Source of the DNA: Tetmemena sp. SeJ-2015
Lineage: Eukaryota; Ciliophora; Spirotrichea; Sporadotrichida; Oxytrichidae
NCBI GenBank assembly: GCA_027382625.1
Contig: JAJKFJ010021722.1
Span: 1 to 64,000, forward strand
DNA: 64,000 nucleotides
Reading direction: 5' to 3'
Shown here: positions 23,052 through 35,200 of the stretch, piece after piece
Position numbering within the stretch: position 1 is the first letter of the stretch
Layout: every line of letters starts with the position of its first letter
Translations under genes and position numbers: made by a program
The notes under the pieces: generated by a model
What the model was told of the DNA's origin: nothing
The model's input: the letters and a program-made list of their open reading frames with translations, nothing else
Database searches by the model: none

Positions 23052-23839
23052 TTAAATAAATGACTATGCATCTGCTGATGATGATAAACCAGACTAAAGT
23101 GGACATACTTAAATTTACATTAATTTATATTAAAGAGAATTAAAATTATTGTGCTAAAATAATAGTCTTTAAAATGTTTAAAAATTTAATCTGGGTCTTC
23201 AATTTGGTTTAATCATTTTCTGAAACTCTTACAATTTAAAACTTTTTAATTTGTAAAACTCTTTAAATTTGCTATTCTACGATATATATATAAAGTTTGG
23301 ACAGTCCAGCCTTGAAAGCTTGGTTATATTTGTTTCTCCTTATGAGCAGTAAACAGAACTAATTAATTCGCAATCCCAAGTTACATTAAGAACCAAATAC
23401 TTCCAAATAAGTAACATAAGGAAAAACACAAAGCAACTATTCGCTAATTGATAAAATAAAAATAGGAACCAAGTAAAAACACATTAAATAAAAGATACAA
23501 TGACTTTCATCTAATTTTGCATATTTAACTCAGCTAAAGAAAGAATCTGCTAAATGTTTGTTCGAAATCAATAATTCAAAGTAGTCATTTATTTGCATCG
23601 GCTTCAAAGCTCAAATCATCCTCTTATTCTCTAATAGAAATAATAATATGCATTGTATTAAATTTTTATTGAACTATAATGATCTGAGGTTGCTAGATTG
23701 GCAGTTTTGGCTGTTTCCTATCTTTAAACCTAACTTTAAATTAAGATTTAAGTTATTAAAATCAAAGAAGGAGTAATTTAAGCATTAAAAATTATAATTT
23801 TAGTTTAGCTTAGGGATCTTTTTAATTCTTACTCCCTCT
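23052..23839. other. AT-rich intergenic stretch
   Basis: No open frame in the ciliate code, RNA gene or repeat recognised. It lies between two convergent 3' ends. Confidence 0.4.
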
Positions 23840-25561
23840 TCACTCGCTGATTAAATAACCGCTAAAATAAGTGAAAGATCTACGTTCTTATTCTGATTTT
23901 TTAGCCTAGATAGACTACCTCTTTTGCAAGAATTTCTAAAATACCTGTTCCTTTTAGCTAATTCTTTCACCCTTCAGATGCTGAATATGAGAAAAAGGTC
24001 TCTCCTAAATAGTTTACAAATATAATATAATTCAAACGTTCCTTTTATCTATTTTCTCAAAATCTATTATCTCCCTATTATAAAATAATAAATTTAATCT
24101 AATAGAGAGATGAGAAAATAAATTATAAATATAAAAGTTTAAAGTGGAGTCTTTAGTTCAAATGCCTTGCTATCTGCGGGAGCTATGCTAGTATCAAGCT
24201 TTGAGGATTACAAGCCAAGAGATCCAGAATTAATAGTGGGCACAGCTTATGTAACTTGGCCAGATTCTGTGACTTTGGATCTAAGTGAGTGCCTTGAGCT
24301 TGCTCTTCCAGTGCTGCCGTTCATTTCTGGGAGATTGGGAGGAGATAGGGCTGTTGTTGTAATTTTGTAAATATTTTGAGAGGTTTAGCCATGAGCTGTC
24401 GAAAGCCTTCTTCGCTTTTGCTTGTGAATCAGTAGTTGCTCTGACTACTACGTAGTGGAAGCTTTGTCAAGTTTCTTTGCCTCGAATGCTTTTGTAGTTT
24501 AGCCGTAGAATCTCTCTGTCATTTCCTTAATTCTTTACTCCATCTAACTTCTTTAATTTAGTCTATAGAATTTTAAAGGATTAATTGAGGTTTATAAGTT
24601 GGCATTAAAACTTCTTTACTTCTTTCTAAGATCCATGGACTCAGTCATCTCATCATCAGAGTCTCTCTCAAGAGTCATGTGAGTGGTTTTGCTTTCCTCT
24701 GTTCTCACAGCTTTATGCGAGGGAAATTTGGCCATACTCTCATACCATTTCTAATCCGGCTGTAAATTGTCAAGCTAAGCTTAGAAAATATAGTACAAAT
24801 AACACTTTAATAGAGAGCTTTCATGTCTTAGAGATGATTAAGCTTGGACTTGGCTTTTTATATTTAACTGATCAACTTTTTATTCTGAGAATTCTTCATC
24901 ATGAAGTTGTGCATCTATGCTCTGTTCTATACAAATTATATACTTATAAAGATAAGTTCTCTTTGTCCTCATCTCCAATTGAAGATTATCTGAGATATTT
25001 TTTCAATCCCTAAGTTCCAAGAGGCTTTAAGTTATTTTAAACTTGAACTTGGCTGGTTCTTATTCTTGAGTTTCTAAGGATCTGTGATTAGAGGGATGTC
25101 ATTTCATGCTTACTTTACTGAGCCCCATTATGATGAGAAATGTGTGTCATGTTTACTAAGTTGCTATTTTAGTTGAACTAATGGTGTGCAAGCAAGTTAA
25201 ACTACTGCGACTGGTGTGAAGATGAAGTATTCTGATTTCTATAGTGGTGCTCTCTGCTAGATGCGTAGCAGTAGCTCCTAGTGTCATCATCCATGCCTGA
25301 AGTTGAAAAGGTGGAGGCATTGCCAGTCCCCATCCTCATTAAGTTCTCTTTGAATATTTTATGCTGAGGTGCTTGCTTATTAAAGATAGCTTTGGAGATA
25401 AGCTTCCATCCGTTGCTCACCTTAGAAGGCGAAAAGTTAGTCAGGTTCTCTCCATCCTTCGTGGAATGAGCTTATTGCACAAAATAATCTCCCATACCCT
25501 CTAAGAGTTCGGATGGATCATGATGCTTGTGCAAGGCTGCTGGTATATCAGAGATCTTCAT
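23840..25561 (-). CDS. Hypothetical Ser/Gln-rich protein
   Basis: ATG 25561 starts MKISDIPAALHKHHDPSELL and runs through KVSNGWKLISKAIFNKQAPQ to SSREHHYRNQNTSSSHQSQ (25202). A disturbed AT-rich insert (about 24770-25200) follows. The frame then resumes with KAVRTEESKTTHMTLERDSD and MTERFYGQTTKAFEAKKLD. A long open, Ser/Thr-rich region runs down to about 24150, and the last block (HLKGERISQKEQVFQKFLQK) ends at TGA 23840. No domain recognised. Low-complexity composition suggests a mostly disordered protein. The + strand ORF at 24167-24370 is its shadow. Confidence 0.55.
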
Positions 25562-25670
25562 AAAGAAATCAAATTTCAAATTTAAATTTATTATCCGAAT
25601 CCTTAATCAAACTTATAATCTAATTAATGTAAAGGCTCTAGCTTATAATTAAACCTTCTCTTTTCACTCA

Positions 25671-28600
25671 TCTAATATTTACTAAGTCTAGATTGAACTA
25701 TCTCTAATCGGCAGAAGTAAGAACTCTTGATGATTCTTTATTGTAAGGGCTTGAAGATCCTCTATATTTGGGGCTTTATTAAGCACTATATCTGCTTTCA
25801 TTCCTAAGGGCCTCCAAACCAAGTCCGTAATTTGGACTGACTGGATAAAGGACGCTCACAAGTTTTGTAGTCGCTCCTGCGATAGTTTGATTAGCAAATG
25901 TAGAATATGCCAATTGAGAGCTTGGAGAGGTTTGAGGCTTGGTATTCACTTTACTTTTAAAGGCTTATTTCATGTTTAAGCGAGGCTAGATTGCGAATTG
26001 AGTGTCGTAGTTTGTTGAAACCCCGCTTGAAAAAGGTTTTGCACTAGACTTAAGGATTGTAATTTCACTTGAGTTGATTTCAGGGATCTAGTTTTTATTT
26101 TGTCTGACTTGTGACTACTGCATTCCCTTGGATTTGGGAGAATTAAAATTAGTAAATATAGACTCAAATTGAGGCTTGTTTTATAGGATTATTACTTATC
26201 TTTTATGATCTTGGCTATTAGAGTCTAATTTAATGATATAGTTTTAAACTTAAATTTTGATTTCTTTAAGTCATGCTCCTCGGGATGTACTGTTTCTTGA
26301 GTTGGGTATATCTAGTCATTGGCTAGGTTGAGACTGCAGAAGAAATGTTGAAAGGGTCAAACCTTAGAGAAGAAGACAAATTAACAGAAGGATCCTTTTG
26401 ATCCCTATCTTCATTTGAAAGAGTACTTTTTCAATTAAAAATTTAGCTTTCATATACACATTTTTACCATCCCTCACATCATCTCCTTTCTCTTTTAATC
26501 CCTCCTAAGCGAGATTTGATCTCACTGGCTCGTAAGATGACTTCATTCTTTTCTTTGCTAAGATGCTCATTCGAGGAGGCTCAATTCTCTAGCATTCAAT
26601 TAGCATCGATAAGTTAGAGGAGTTATGATTTCCAGCTGCCTGAAGAAATGAGTTCTGCAACTAAGATTACCTCTAGTCATTAAATTCACTATCTAAACAA
26701 GTGACTTATTAAAGTTATGTCAGCCTAGTTGTCTTCATAAATAGAGTGCAAGTTTATTCTTTGAGAGCCTTAAGCACTTGAAGGCTAATCTGTATGGTCT
26801 ACCGCTGATTGCAAAATCTTTCTTCTCTTGGATCCACCTTGGCTTGTTCCAACTTATTTTCTTTTCTAGATGTATATAACTGAAGGCATTGATGGATTTT
26901 AAAGAGCGCTAAAATAATCACTCTGGTCAACTAATTGATAAGTATGATATAGATACATTTACCTTAAAACTAAGCCCTTCTTGTTGTCAAAAAAGCCTTT
27001 CATTTTATTAAGACCTGTTTGCATGGAATCCAAATCTTAATAAAGCTCATTCAAGGACTTTCTCTTTATTTGAAAGTGCGCTGCTAATGCACTACTACCT
27101 TGATCTTATAAGAATAGGATCAATTTACACATGCTTTTAATATCTTATCGATGATTAACATTTTTCTAAAAATCTCCAACTAAATCCTTGGAGCCTATCT
27201 CTGCAACCATAGATTTATTTCCTTTAGTTCGCTGAAATCTTTTTGAAAACCATAGGCCTTGCTGCTTTAGCTTTTTAGGAGTTGAGGCGTTGAAATCATG
27301 AGGATCTATTTTTAATTGCTGTCCCTCGCACACAATCTTGCTTTCTTAAATGGGGTTAGGCTAAGAAGTTCTCATCTTCTAAATGTCTGATTCATTCTTA
27401 AGCTCATTTTAATAAGTACTAAAAAGGGAATGATTTTGATATCTCATTATAAGGATGAGAGGATACTGAAACTGTCTTTTGCAAGAGATTATGTAGTCTA
27501 AGCCTTTACTCTCCGAGTCTCATACTCTTAAGAACTTGTTCGTTTTTACGGCTAAAATGAAAAAATTTAAAACCCTTGATTTAAAAGCTCTCTTCAGGAT
27601 CCATTTGCTTGCTAAGATTTTTAGGGGATGATTGCAACTATTTTTAATTCTTTTTAAGCTGAATCCCTTTCGAAATTGCTTTTGCACATTTTCTCTACAT
27701 AGTCTTTAAAGTCCCTCAGTTAATCCTAGTATGAACTTATTGTGCTTTGATGAAGAATGTGACTATCTCTAGCTTACCTTTCTCTCTTTATGGTATCTTT
27801 GAGCTACAGAGTGTGATTCTATCGCTCCCTCTACTTGCTAAGCAGCCTCGAGTTATCCCTTACACTTTCCATCTTTATTGCATTCACTTGAAAAGTGTGC
27901 TCATTTATAGGATTGATCTTCATCAGTTGCTATGGACTCTAAGGCTCTGGCGAGGGCTTCTAATCCTCATCTACCACCAGCAACGAGCTTTGGGGAAACA
28001 TTTAAATTGAAAAACAAAATAAATTTACTAAGTAGGTACAGCAGAGGCTGTTTCTTGCTATAAAGGATTGTTGGCTGGTTACTGAATAAGAGCATGCTAA
28101 AATTAAATCTCTTAGTTTTTCTTCTTAGATGGAGAAGCCCCAACAGATTTATTGCTTCTATCAATAGGTTTCATTCTGTGTTGATTATTTTGAGCAAGTA
28201 GCATAATCTTGGGATCTCTTGGTTGCACTATAGTTTCTTGGTGATTATAAATGTGCTTATTCATGTTTAGCTTTTTATTTAAAGCGAGTGCCATATTAAA
28301 ATCCGGCTCCAAAATTTGCAAAGTGGTTGTGCTCCATGGTGAAATCTATTGAGCCAGTTCTCTAGTATTTAATCTGTCAGAGGGCATAATTTTGGCCATG
28401 TTTGCCATTTATCTTGCATGCTAAATATTCTAGGGCTGAATAGCACCTGGGCGGAGTGAAATGTTTTAACGCTGGTGAGGTTGTGACATCATCCGAAGCT
28501 CCCTCTATATTTCCTCTTTACTCTAGTTCGTATTTGAGTTTTAAGTTTAAGTCAGTAGCCCTTGCATGTCTATAAAGAAAGTCTAAGAAAGAGAAAAGAT

Positions 28601-28711
28601 TGAAGTAAGTTACTACATACATTTATCATTCAAAGCAGGTTCATCTCTCCTGGAGTCTATCTCGTCGTGGGTCATAACTGATATCTCTTAATTCACTTGG
28701 TGCGCTTTCAT
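25671..28711 (-). CDS. Large hypothetical protein, Ser/Gln/Lys-rich, with IES and introns
   Basis: ATG 28711 opens MKAHQVNQEISVMTHDEIDS. A GT-AG intron (about 28622-28572) joins LNDK to YMQGLLTQTQNSN in frame. Further blocks: RPGAIQPQNIQHARQMANMA, LNMNKHIYNHQETIVQPRDP, QQGLWFSKRFQRTKGNKSMV, SMCKLILFLQDQGSSALAAH, NELYQDLDSMQTGLNKMKGF, PPRMSILAKKRMKSSYEPVR, and a C-terminal NTKPQTSPSSQLAYSTFANQ, ending at TGA near 25671. A pointer-flanked IES at 27403-27448 and an intron at about 26956-26925 were checked and keep the frame. Two adjacent genes rather than one remain possible, with a break near 28100-27500 where the frame is poor. No family recognised. Confidence 0.5.
27403..27448 (-). other. IES, 6-bp pointer CTCATT
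   Basis: CTCATT occurs at 27403-27408 and 27443-27448. Removing 40 nt joins VSSHPYNE to LKNESDIQKMRTSQ in frame. The unexcised frame stops at TGA. Confidence 0.75.
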
Positions 28712-28830
28712 TTCTTAATAATAAATTAAACTTAGACAAAATTTTATTAATTCAAACTTGTATTGCAAGCAAGCAAACAACAACAAAAATCCTCATAATT
28801 TCTTAAACTTCGAATTATTCATTCTAATAA

Positions 28831-29154
28831 TCACTCTCTGCCCTAGATAAAAATTGGTTTCAAAATACTGGAAAAATTGGGAGCATATTAAGAGCTTCCA
28901 TGCTGATTAATTTGCCCTCTTTGTGACTTCATGCCTGCTTTCATTTGAGGACTTTGGAAACTATCGAGCCCTTAGGTATAAAGTGAGTCTGGTGTATCAC
29001 ATGATCCAGGAAGATGGATCTCTCCGTTCACTCCTATAGCAGAGATATGCTGATTAAGATTCATCATTTAATCTCTGTTGTCCTATAGAAGACTATTTAT
29101 CTCTATTCTGGAAAATAATTTTTCGATGTTAGGTCTCTGAGAGTGCTTGCTCAT
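28831..29154 (-). CDS. Small hypothetical protein (about 107 aa)
   Basis: This is an uninterrupted frame from ATG 29154 (MSKHSQRPNIEKLFSRIEIN) to TGA at 28831, with four TAA/TAG codons as glutamine. It contains NLNQHISAIGVNGEIHLPGS and SPQMKAGMKSQRGQINQHGS. No hydrophobic segment or known motif. It lies head-to-tail between two larger hypothetical genes on the same strand. Confidence 0.5.
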
Positions 29155-29279
29155 CACTCAATCAAATAAAATTTTTTCCCAAATGAGCAAGTTAAATGAA
29201 ACGAAATTATGTGAAAATTTTCTTTAAATTTTAGTTTTTTAAACTCCTTTTTTTAATAATACAATTTCTTCCATAAATT

Positions 29280-31574
29280 AATAAATAATACTGGAGTTAT
29301 TCTTCTCTAATCTCTTTCGATCATACTCGCACTATCAGAATGCTTGGATCCTATTTGCTTCATTTGGTCTATAGCTTTGTCTAAGAGAAGCTCAGGCATC
29401 TTTGGAGAATTTGGTGCAGTCATTTAAGCTGCCTCATCAATCATTTTAGATTAATTTACATGATATTGCTGCGAGGATCTTCTATTTACAAAATTCTAAA
29501 GCTTGCTTCCCACTTTGCGAGAACTTCTGACTTCAATAGCTCCCATTTCAGTTCTTATCTTCTGAATATTCTCATCCCTGTACATAAAACCTTCCTATGC
29601 CTTTTCCTCTGGAGCGTATTCTATGTACCTTTGGGAAGACCTAATCTATCTATTACCAATCATAGGTGCCTTATTGGAATTACACTAAGACTCGCCTAAA
29701 TCTTTTAATGAACTTGGCACAAGTAGATACTTAGGCTCTTGAGCTCTAGATATCGTAAACTGCGACTTATTCTTGCTATTTTCTAAGTAGCGCTTGAGTT
29801 TTATTTGTATTTGAAAATTTTCTGTCATTGGAGTCGGCAGGGAACTCCTATGTGAAGAGTAGTTTTATCCTTTGATCTGATTCTAACTTGAAATCTGGAA
29901 CTAATTTACATCATCAAGGTGAAAGACGCCGTTGGGGTAATTTAAACTCCGCTGTGATTAACAAAAAGCGTTGTTACTGTTTGGGATCCTTAGCAAGGCC
30001 TTAGTAGGAATTAAATTGCTGTCATTCCTTCTTAAGAAAATAACAATTATAGAATCTTGTAGTTTTTGGATCTAGAAAATATTAAGAGTCAAAAGCATCA
30101 TTAGACTAGATTAAGGGATTTTCCTTTTCAGTGATAAATCTACTCTTATGATAAAGCAGTTATCTCTTTTTAATAGATTACTCGTTTCTTTATTTTTAAT
30201 CTTCATCTTGGAAAATGCTGCTCTTTCTCATTTAATGTCGGCTAACTTATATTACTGATATCAAGGGAAATTATAAAACTGAATAGAAAATTGATTAGTT
30301 GATTCCTATATCAAATTGTTTTAGAAATATGAAAAATAGAAGCATTCCAAATTTTAAAACCCCCTTAATAGCCAATGAACATATTCAATCATTTTAGTAA
30401 TTTTGAAATCAAAATTTACTTCTTTATAATCTATTGCTAGCTCTGATATACGCTTCCTCTTGAGAATTTTGGTTAAGAAATTAACTTGCTTGTCTATTGC
30501 TTTCAAAGCTGAGATATTAAGAATTAGTCTCTCTTAAGCTGTTGTTAATGTCTTGCGATAACTTCTTCTGCATGCTTTGAGGAATATGAGAGTTCAACTT
30601 TCTGTTGAGATTAGAAAATGAACTTCTATACCTCTTCTCTCCTTGTTGCACCTTCTTCTCTACCTGAATCTAGTTCTCAAGATTCTACTTATTGAAATCT
30701 TCATCCTGTGAAATTTTCTCATTTTAATTATTCTTTGAAAAAGAGGAGGAGTTCAAACCGAAGACAGGGATTCTAAAAACCCTTTACTGCTTTATTTACT
30801 AGTCTTTTGCCCTTTAATCCGCTATATCTTGCACAAATTTTGTTTAGGTCTGGTCTAAATTTATCAACAAGGTGTCTTTAAGCTAAGAATCTAGATCAAT
30901 TTTTTGTTTGAATTTTCTTCTTCCAGGATCCGCTGTTCCAACAACTTTCCTTTTATTACCGTTATTTTCAATCTGAATCCTTTCGCTATTTTATATTTGC
31001 TTTTAATGAATAGTAATTTGAGCATTAAAGATTTCCTCGCATGAGCTAATTCACTTCCTTAATTAAATTTTGAAATGGCCTTATTGAAAATGCTGTTCTT
31101 TAAGTAGTCCTCAAATTAGCTGAGTGATTGGGATATAACAGAAGTCTATTGGCGAGTAGACTTGCTTTCAAAAATGATATGACCTTCAAGTTATTCAGGT
31201 TTCGATAAATGAATTCTCGTTTAATCACCGTCGTGAATCTCATTAAGTTTAATTTATTTCCTCTCATATTCTTGATTCTAATTAGATTAAGCTGTTTAAA
31301 TTTGTTATGATTCAGCTATTTATAGGTTTTACTTTATTTCTGTGATACCTTGCTCTTATTTAACGTGCTTTTCTTCCTACTATGGCGTTTAAATGATTTA
31401 AAAGAGAAATATTTTTAATTGAATAGAATGAGGCGTTTGCATTTTATCTTGCGGAGTTTCAGACTGATGAATATGCTCTAAGATAACTTAGCTAGTTTGA
31501 GTAGGATTAGCTTTTTATTCTCCAATTCCTGTTGCTGTTGACTTCATTTTGGTTTTAGACTGCATTTTGAGCAT
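29280..31574 (-). CDS. Hypothetical protein, charged/G+S-poor, interrupted
   Basis: ATG 31574 opens MLKMQSKTKMKSTATGIGEQ, followed by TSQVILEHIHQSETPQDKMQ. The C-terminal end is recognisable at about 29450-29290 (AQMTAPNSPKMPELLLDKAI, DQMKQIGSKHSDSASMIERD). The middle is open in pieces in shifting frames, consistent with several IES or introns that I could not resolve. The + strand frame at 29460-29699 is a shadow. Function unknown. Confidence 0.4.
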
Positions 31575-32212
31575 TTTTTTGACGAGATATGCATTTAGTC
31601 TATTTTAAGCAGACAAACTTGTTATTCGTGTTGATTCATTATTTTATAATTTATATCATATTTAAATTAAAATCTGATTTGACTAGGGCAATCAAAATTA
31701 AGAACATAAGATAAACATAATGGCACTCTGATTAATTTTATGTTCTAACTTTTTTACATGAATATCTAGATAATTTGCAGATACATCACCACTGTTTACT
31801 TAAGAAGACTAATTATTTACTAGTTAGTCTTAAAGTCTATTTCTTTTGGGATTATAAGCCTGCTATTCTTTTCAGTTATTTCTTTCTCTCGAGTTTGGTA
31901 AATAAAATTCAATCAATTTAAGAAAGAAAGAAAATTATGAAATGGTTAGGTAGAAAATCTTAATTACTGCTTTAAAAATTATTTCGGTTTAATTTCCATT
32001 TAGGGAGAATTTATAAAAAGTAAATAGGCTGCAGGTTTATAATTATGTTTATCTAAAGTAATTAATTTCTCCTCAAAAGTCATAAGAATATAGTTCTGAT
32101 GGTATGGGGGAATTTATATTAAAAATTTTAAGTATCATAAGGAATATCGAATACAAAATTAAAGGGGTGCAACTAAGGATGAAGTTTAAGATCTATAAAT
32201 ATATAATTATAA
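31575..32212. other. Divergent intergenic region
   Basis: AT-rich region between divergently transcribed genes (31574 minus, 32213 plus). No repeat, RNA gene or ORF recognised. Confidence 0.4.
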
Positions 32213-35200
32213 ATGCAGAAGAAAAGTAAGTTAGCAATAAACAATTTCCCTTGCATTTTTCAGTTTCTTAATTAATTCTTGGTTTATAGAGCAAGTAAGC
32301 GATTATATCGCAGTTTGCAGCTATGAAATGGTGAAGAGGCTAACACTAGCTAAGTTTTACATTTATCTGCTTTTGATTCTGGACTTTTTGCTTGTGATCT
32401 ACATGCTCTTGCATGAGATACCGTTTTAACTTTAAAACCAGAACTCGCTTTAAGCTGGCTTCTTAAGAGAGATTTTTCATGATCGTACTACTTTAAACCA
32501 GAAGTTAGTCATAGTGTTTGCCTTGGGGGCGATATATGTTCTTGTAGGAGTCATTCTAATTGGCACTAAAAATATTAAGATATATCCTTTAATTAATTTT
32601 ATAATGAACTACAATTCTCGTAGTTCGAAATGACAGCCTACTTCGGCGAGGGAACATATTTATTGAGAACATTTTCAAAGGCTTCGGCCATTTTTTCATA
32701 ATCATAAATTATGTACTGATGATCCCCTCTCTTATCATTTTTGCAGAGATTATTCGATGTTACTCTGATAACTCAAAGCCCACAGTTTATTTCACTTGTC
32801 TAGATGCTAAACATACCCCTGCCTTAGCTTTTTCCATAATTTCGGCAGTCTTTTGTTTTTCATATAATTCATTTCTCAATAAGTACAAATAAATAACTGT
32901 TTGGCGATAGCAATATTTACAAATTTGTTTGTGAATTCTTAATTCCCAAACGAGCGAGTCCCTTAGTCTAGTTGGAACCCAAAATCAAGGGTGATAAACC
33001 TGATATGGAAATTTCTCTATGTTTATCACTATGACATGTTGGACGAAAAGTACAGAATAGCATTGCGAATAGTGTGTTTAATAGTTCTTGTCTATTAGTT
33101 GATGCTTCTAGTAGAGTAACCTCGAGCTTACAACAAAATCGTAAACTGGATGGACCTCACATTTTTTACTATAAACCTCATCCTACAAGTTAAATAAAAG
33201 CTTATGCAATTGCCGTTTATTTTTTAAGTGATAATAGTTCTGCAAGATACTCTCTCTGAAGACGTTCTATTCGAACACATACCCATCCTGATTATTTTCT
33301 CGTTTATCATGTCTGGTATATTTATCACTCATCAAGCGAGACGCAATAAGCTGGCTCTTTCAAAAGACAATAGACAGCATACTTCCTTTGAAAATGAGAC
33401 AGATATGGAACTTTATGTGTCTCTTCTCTTTCTCGAATTGGAGAAACTTAAAAATCCTGAGAAAGGCATTGAGCATTCCTCAACAGCAAGCATCTTTACC
33501 ATAATCAGCAGACATATGGAGCACTGTCGCATGGAGGAATGCATTTGTAAGAAGTACGAACCTGAGTATGACAAAAAGTTTTCATCAATAGGCAGTAGAC
33601 GTCTTACAATGCGATAATCAACTTCCTTCTCAAGTATTGACTTCATGTCATTTTTAAAAGTGATCTAATAAAATTCAGTTTATGTTTAAGAAGAAGATTC
33701 CAATCAAGATTTCCTATGAAACTAAAATAGACATTTTCATGGCTGAGATAGCTGATTGCATTGATAGGTTTCTAACCAGCCATCCGAAGTCAGTTGGGAT
33801 TAAATTGCAGAAATCTTTCTACTATCATAATTATGTCAACAGCTCTCTTACATAGGATGGTATATCGTTGTTCTTAACTAGTACGATAAGTGCTGGTTTT
33901 GAAAAATGATTATTAATTTACATTCCTCAAATTTTACTTTACTTTACTTTATGTCAACAGCTCTTATAAAGCATTGTTCGTGTAGCTTGAAAATAGTCAC
34001 TCTTGCAACTCTTTCAGAGGAAAGATCAGTATCTATAATTAATAAGATAACCTAAATTCATAGAGTTATCTATCATTTAAAGACTCAGATATAAGAAGAG
34101 ATGATTCAATCAGAGGCATCACCTTTCTCAATTAAAAAAGCGCTTAAAGATTTGTGCATTCAATTACTTAATATAAGTTGAATAGAATTAGGTGATTGCA
34201 GTTTGAAAAATAAAAGCATTTAACGTAAAATATGTACAAGGAATTTAAATACAAGTCTGAAAACTATACAAACAGTGAATTAGAGATAATTAGGTTAGCT
34301 TAGAAGTGCTTGTATATTTATACGAATATGAATAGAGTACTTTATTTGCGGTACAGGATTTATTTTTTCAGATTGCAACTTTATAATTTCTTATCGATTA
34401 TTCTTATTGGATGAAATGTGTGAATTTTGCAGTAATATATCCCCTTCAACAAATGGCAACTTTTTTAGCGAATCAGATTTCTAGTCTCACATTATTAGAA
34501 ATTTGGAAAGCATCTTAGAGAATGGTTACGATGTTTAGAGTATTGTTCATTTGATAGCCATTTAGTTTTTAATTTAATTAATTCAGTAAACTAATTAAAC
34601 TCTGTCCTGTAATTAAGAGTCGCTTCTATTAACATTGTTTGAATTCACGATCAACTATTCGTATTTGACCTATAATTGAATGGACATAACCACTTGTCTT
34701 AAATTTGAGTCTAAGAGAGTTCTATTTGAAGAGAAGATCATAGAATTGTGCTAAATTTGTGAAAGTTTTTGGAACGAGCTCGCATAAACTCATTCCGATT
34801 ATAATGTGGAGAAGCTACATCTCCTCGTTCTAAGAATATCTAGAAATATCATGTTCATTAAAAGCTTGTACGGTCAACTTTGTGCTTACAATCCCCAGAA
34901 TGTAGATGTTATTTAAAACTATGCACTCATTTACAGATACATTTTGAGAGTATAGTTATTTAAAAATAGAGAACTTATTTATGAGAGACGAATTTAGATT
35001 CAATGATATCATAAACAATCTTAACCAACTTAAGAAAACCAATAAGTTAGAGCAGATAAGAGAGCTCATTCCTAAGTTTAATAAAATAAATATGTAGAAT
35101 ATTATTTGAGACTGTGTTTTAATATTTCATTTAAGTTCTTTGATAGTGATAATTATGCTATGATTATAGCATCAGGCGATATAAAAGATTTGGGAAGGAT

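Noticed and set aside
24167..24370. + strand ORF of 67 aa
   Set aside because: The minus strand is open across the same region for much longer with ciliate codon use, so this is a shadow.
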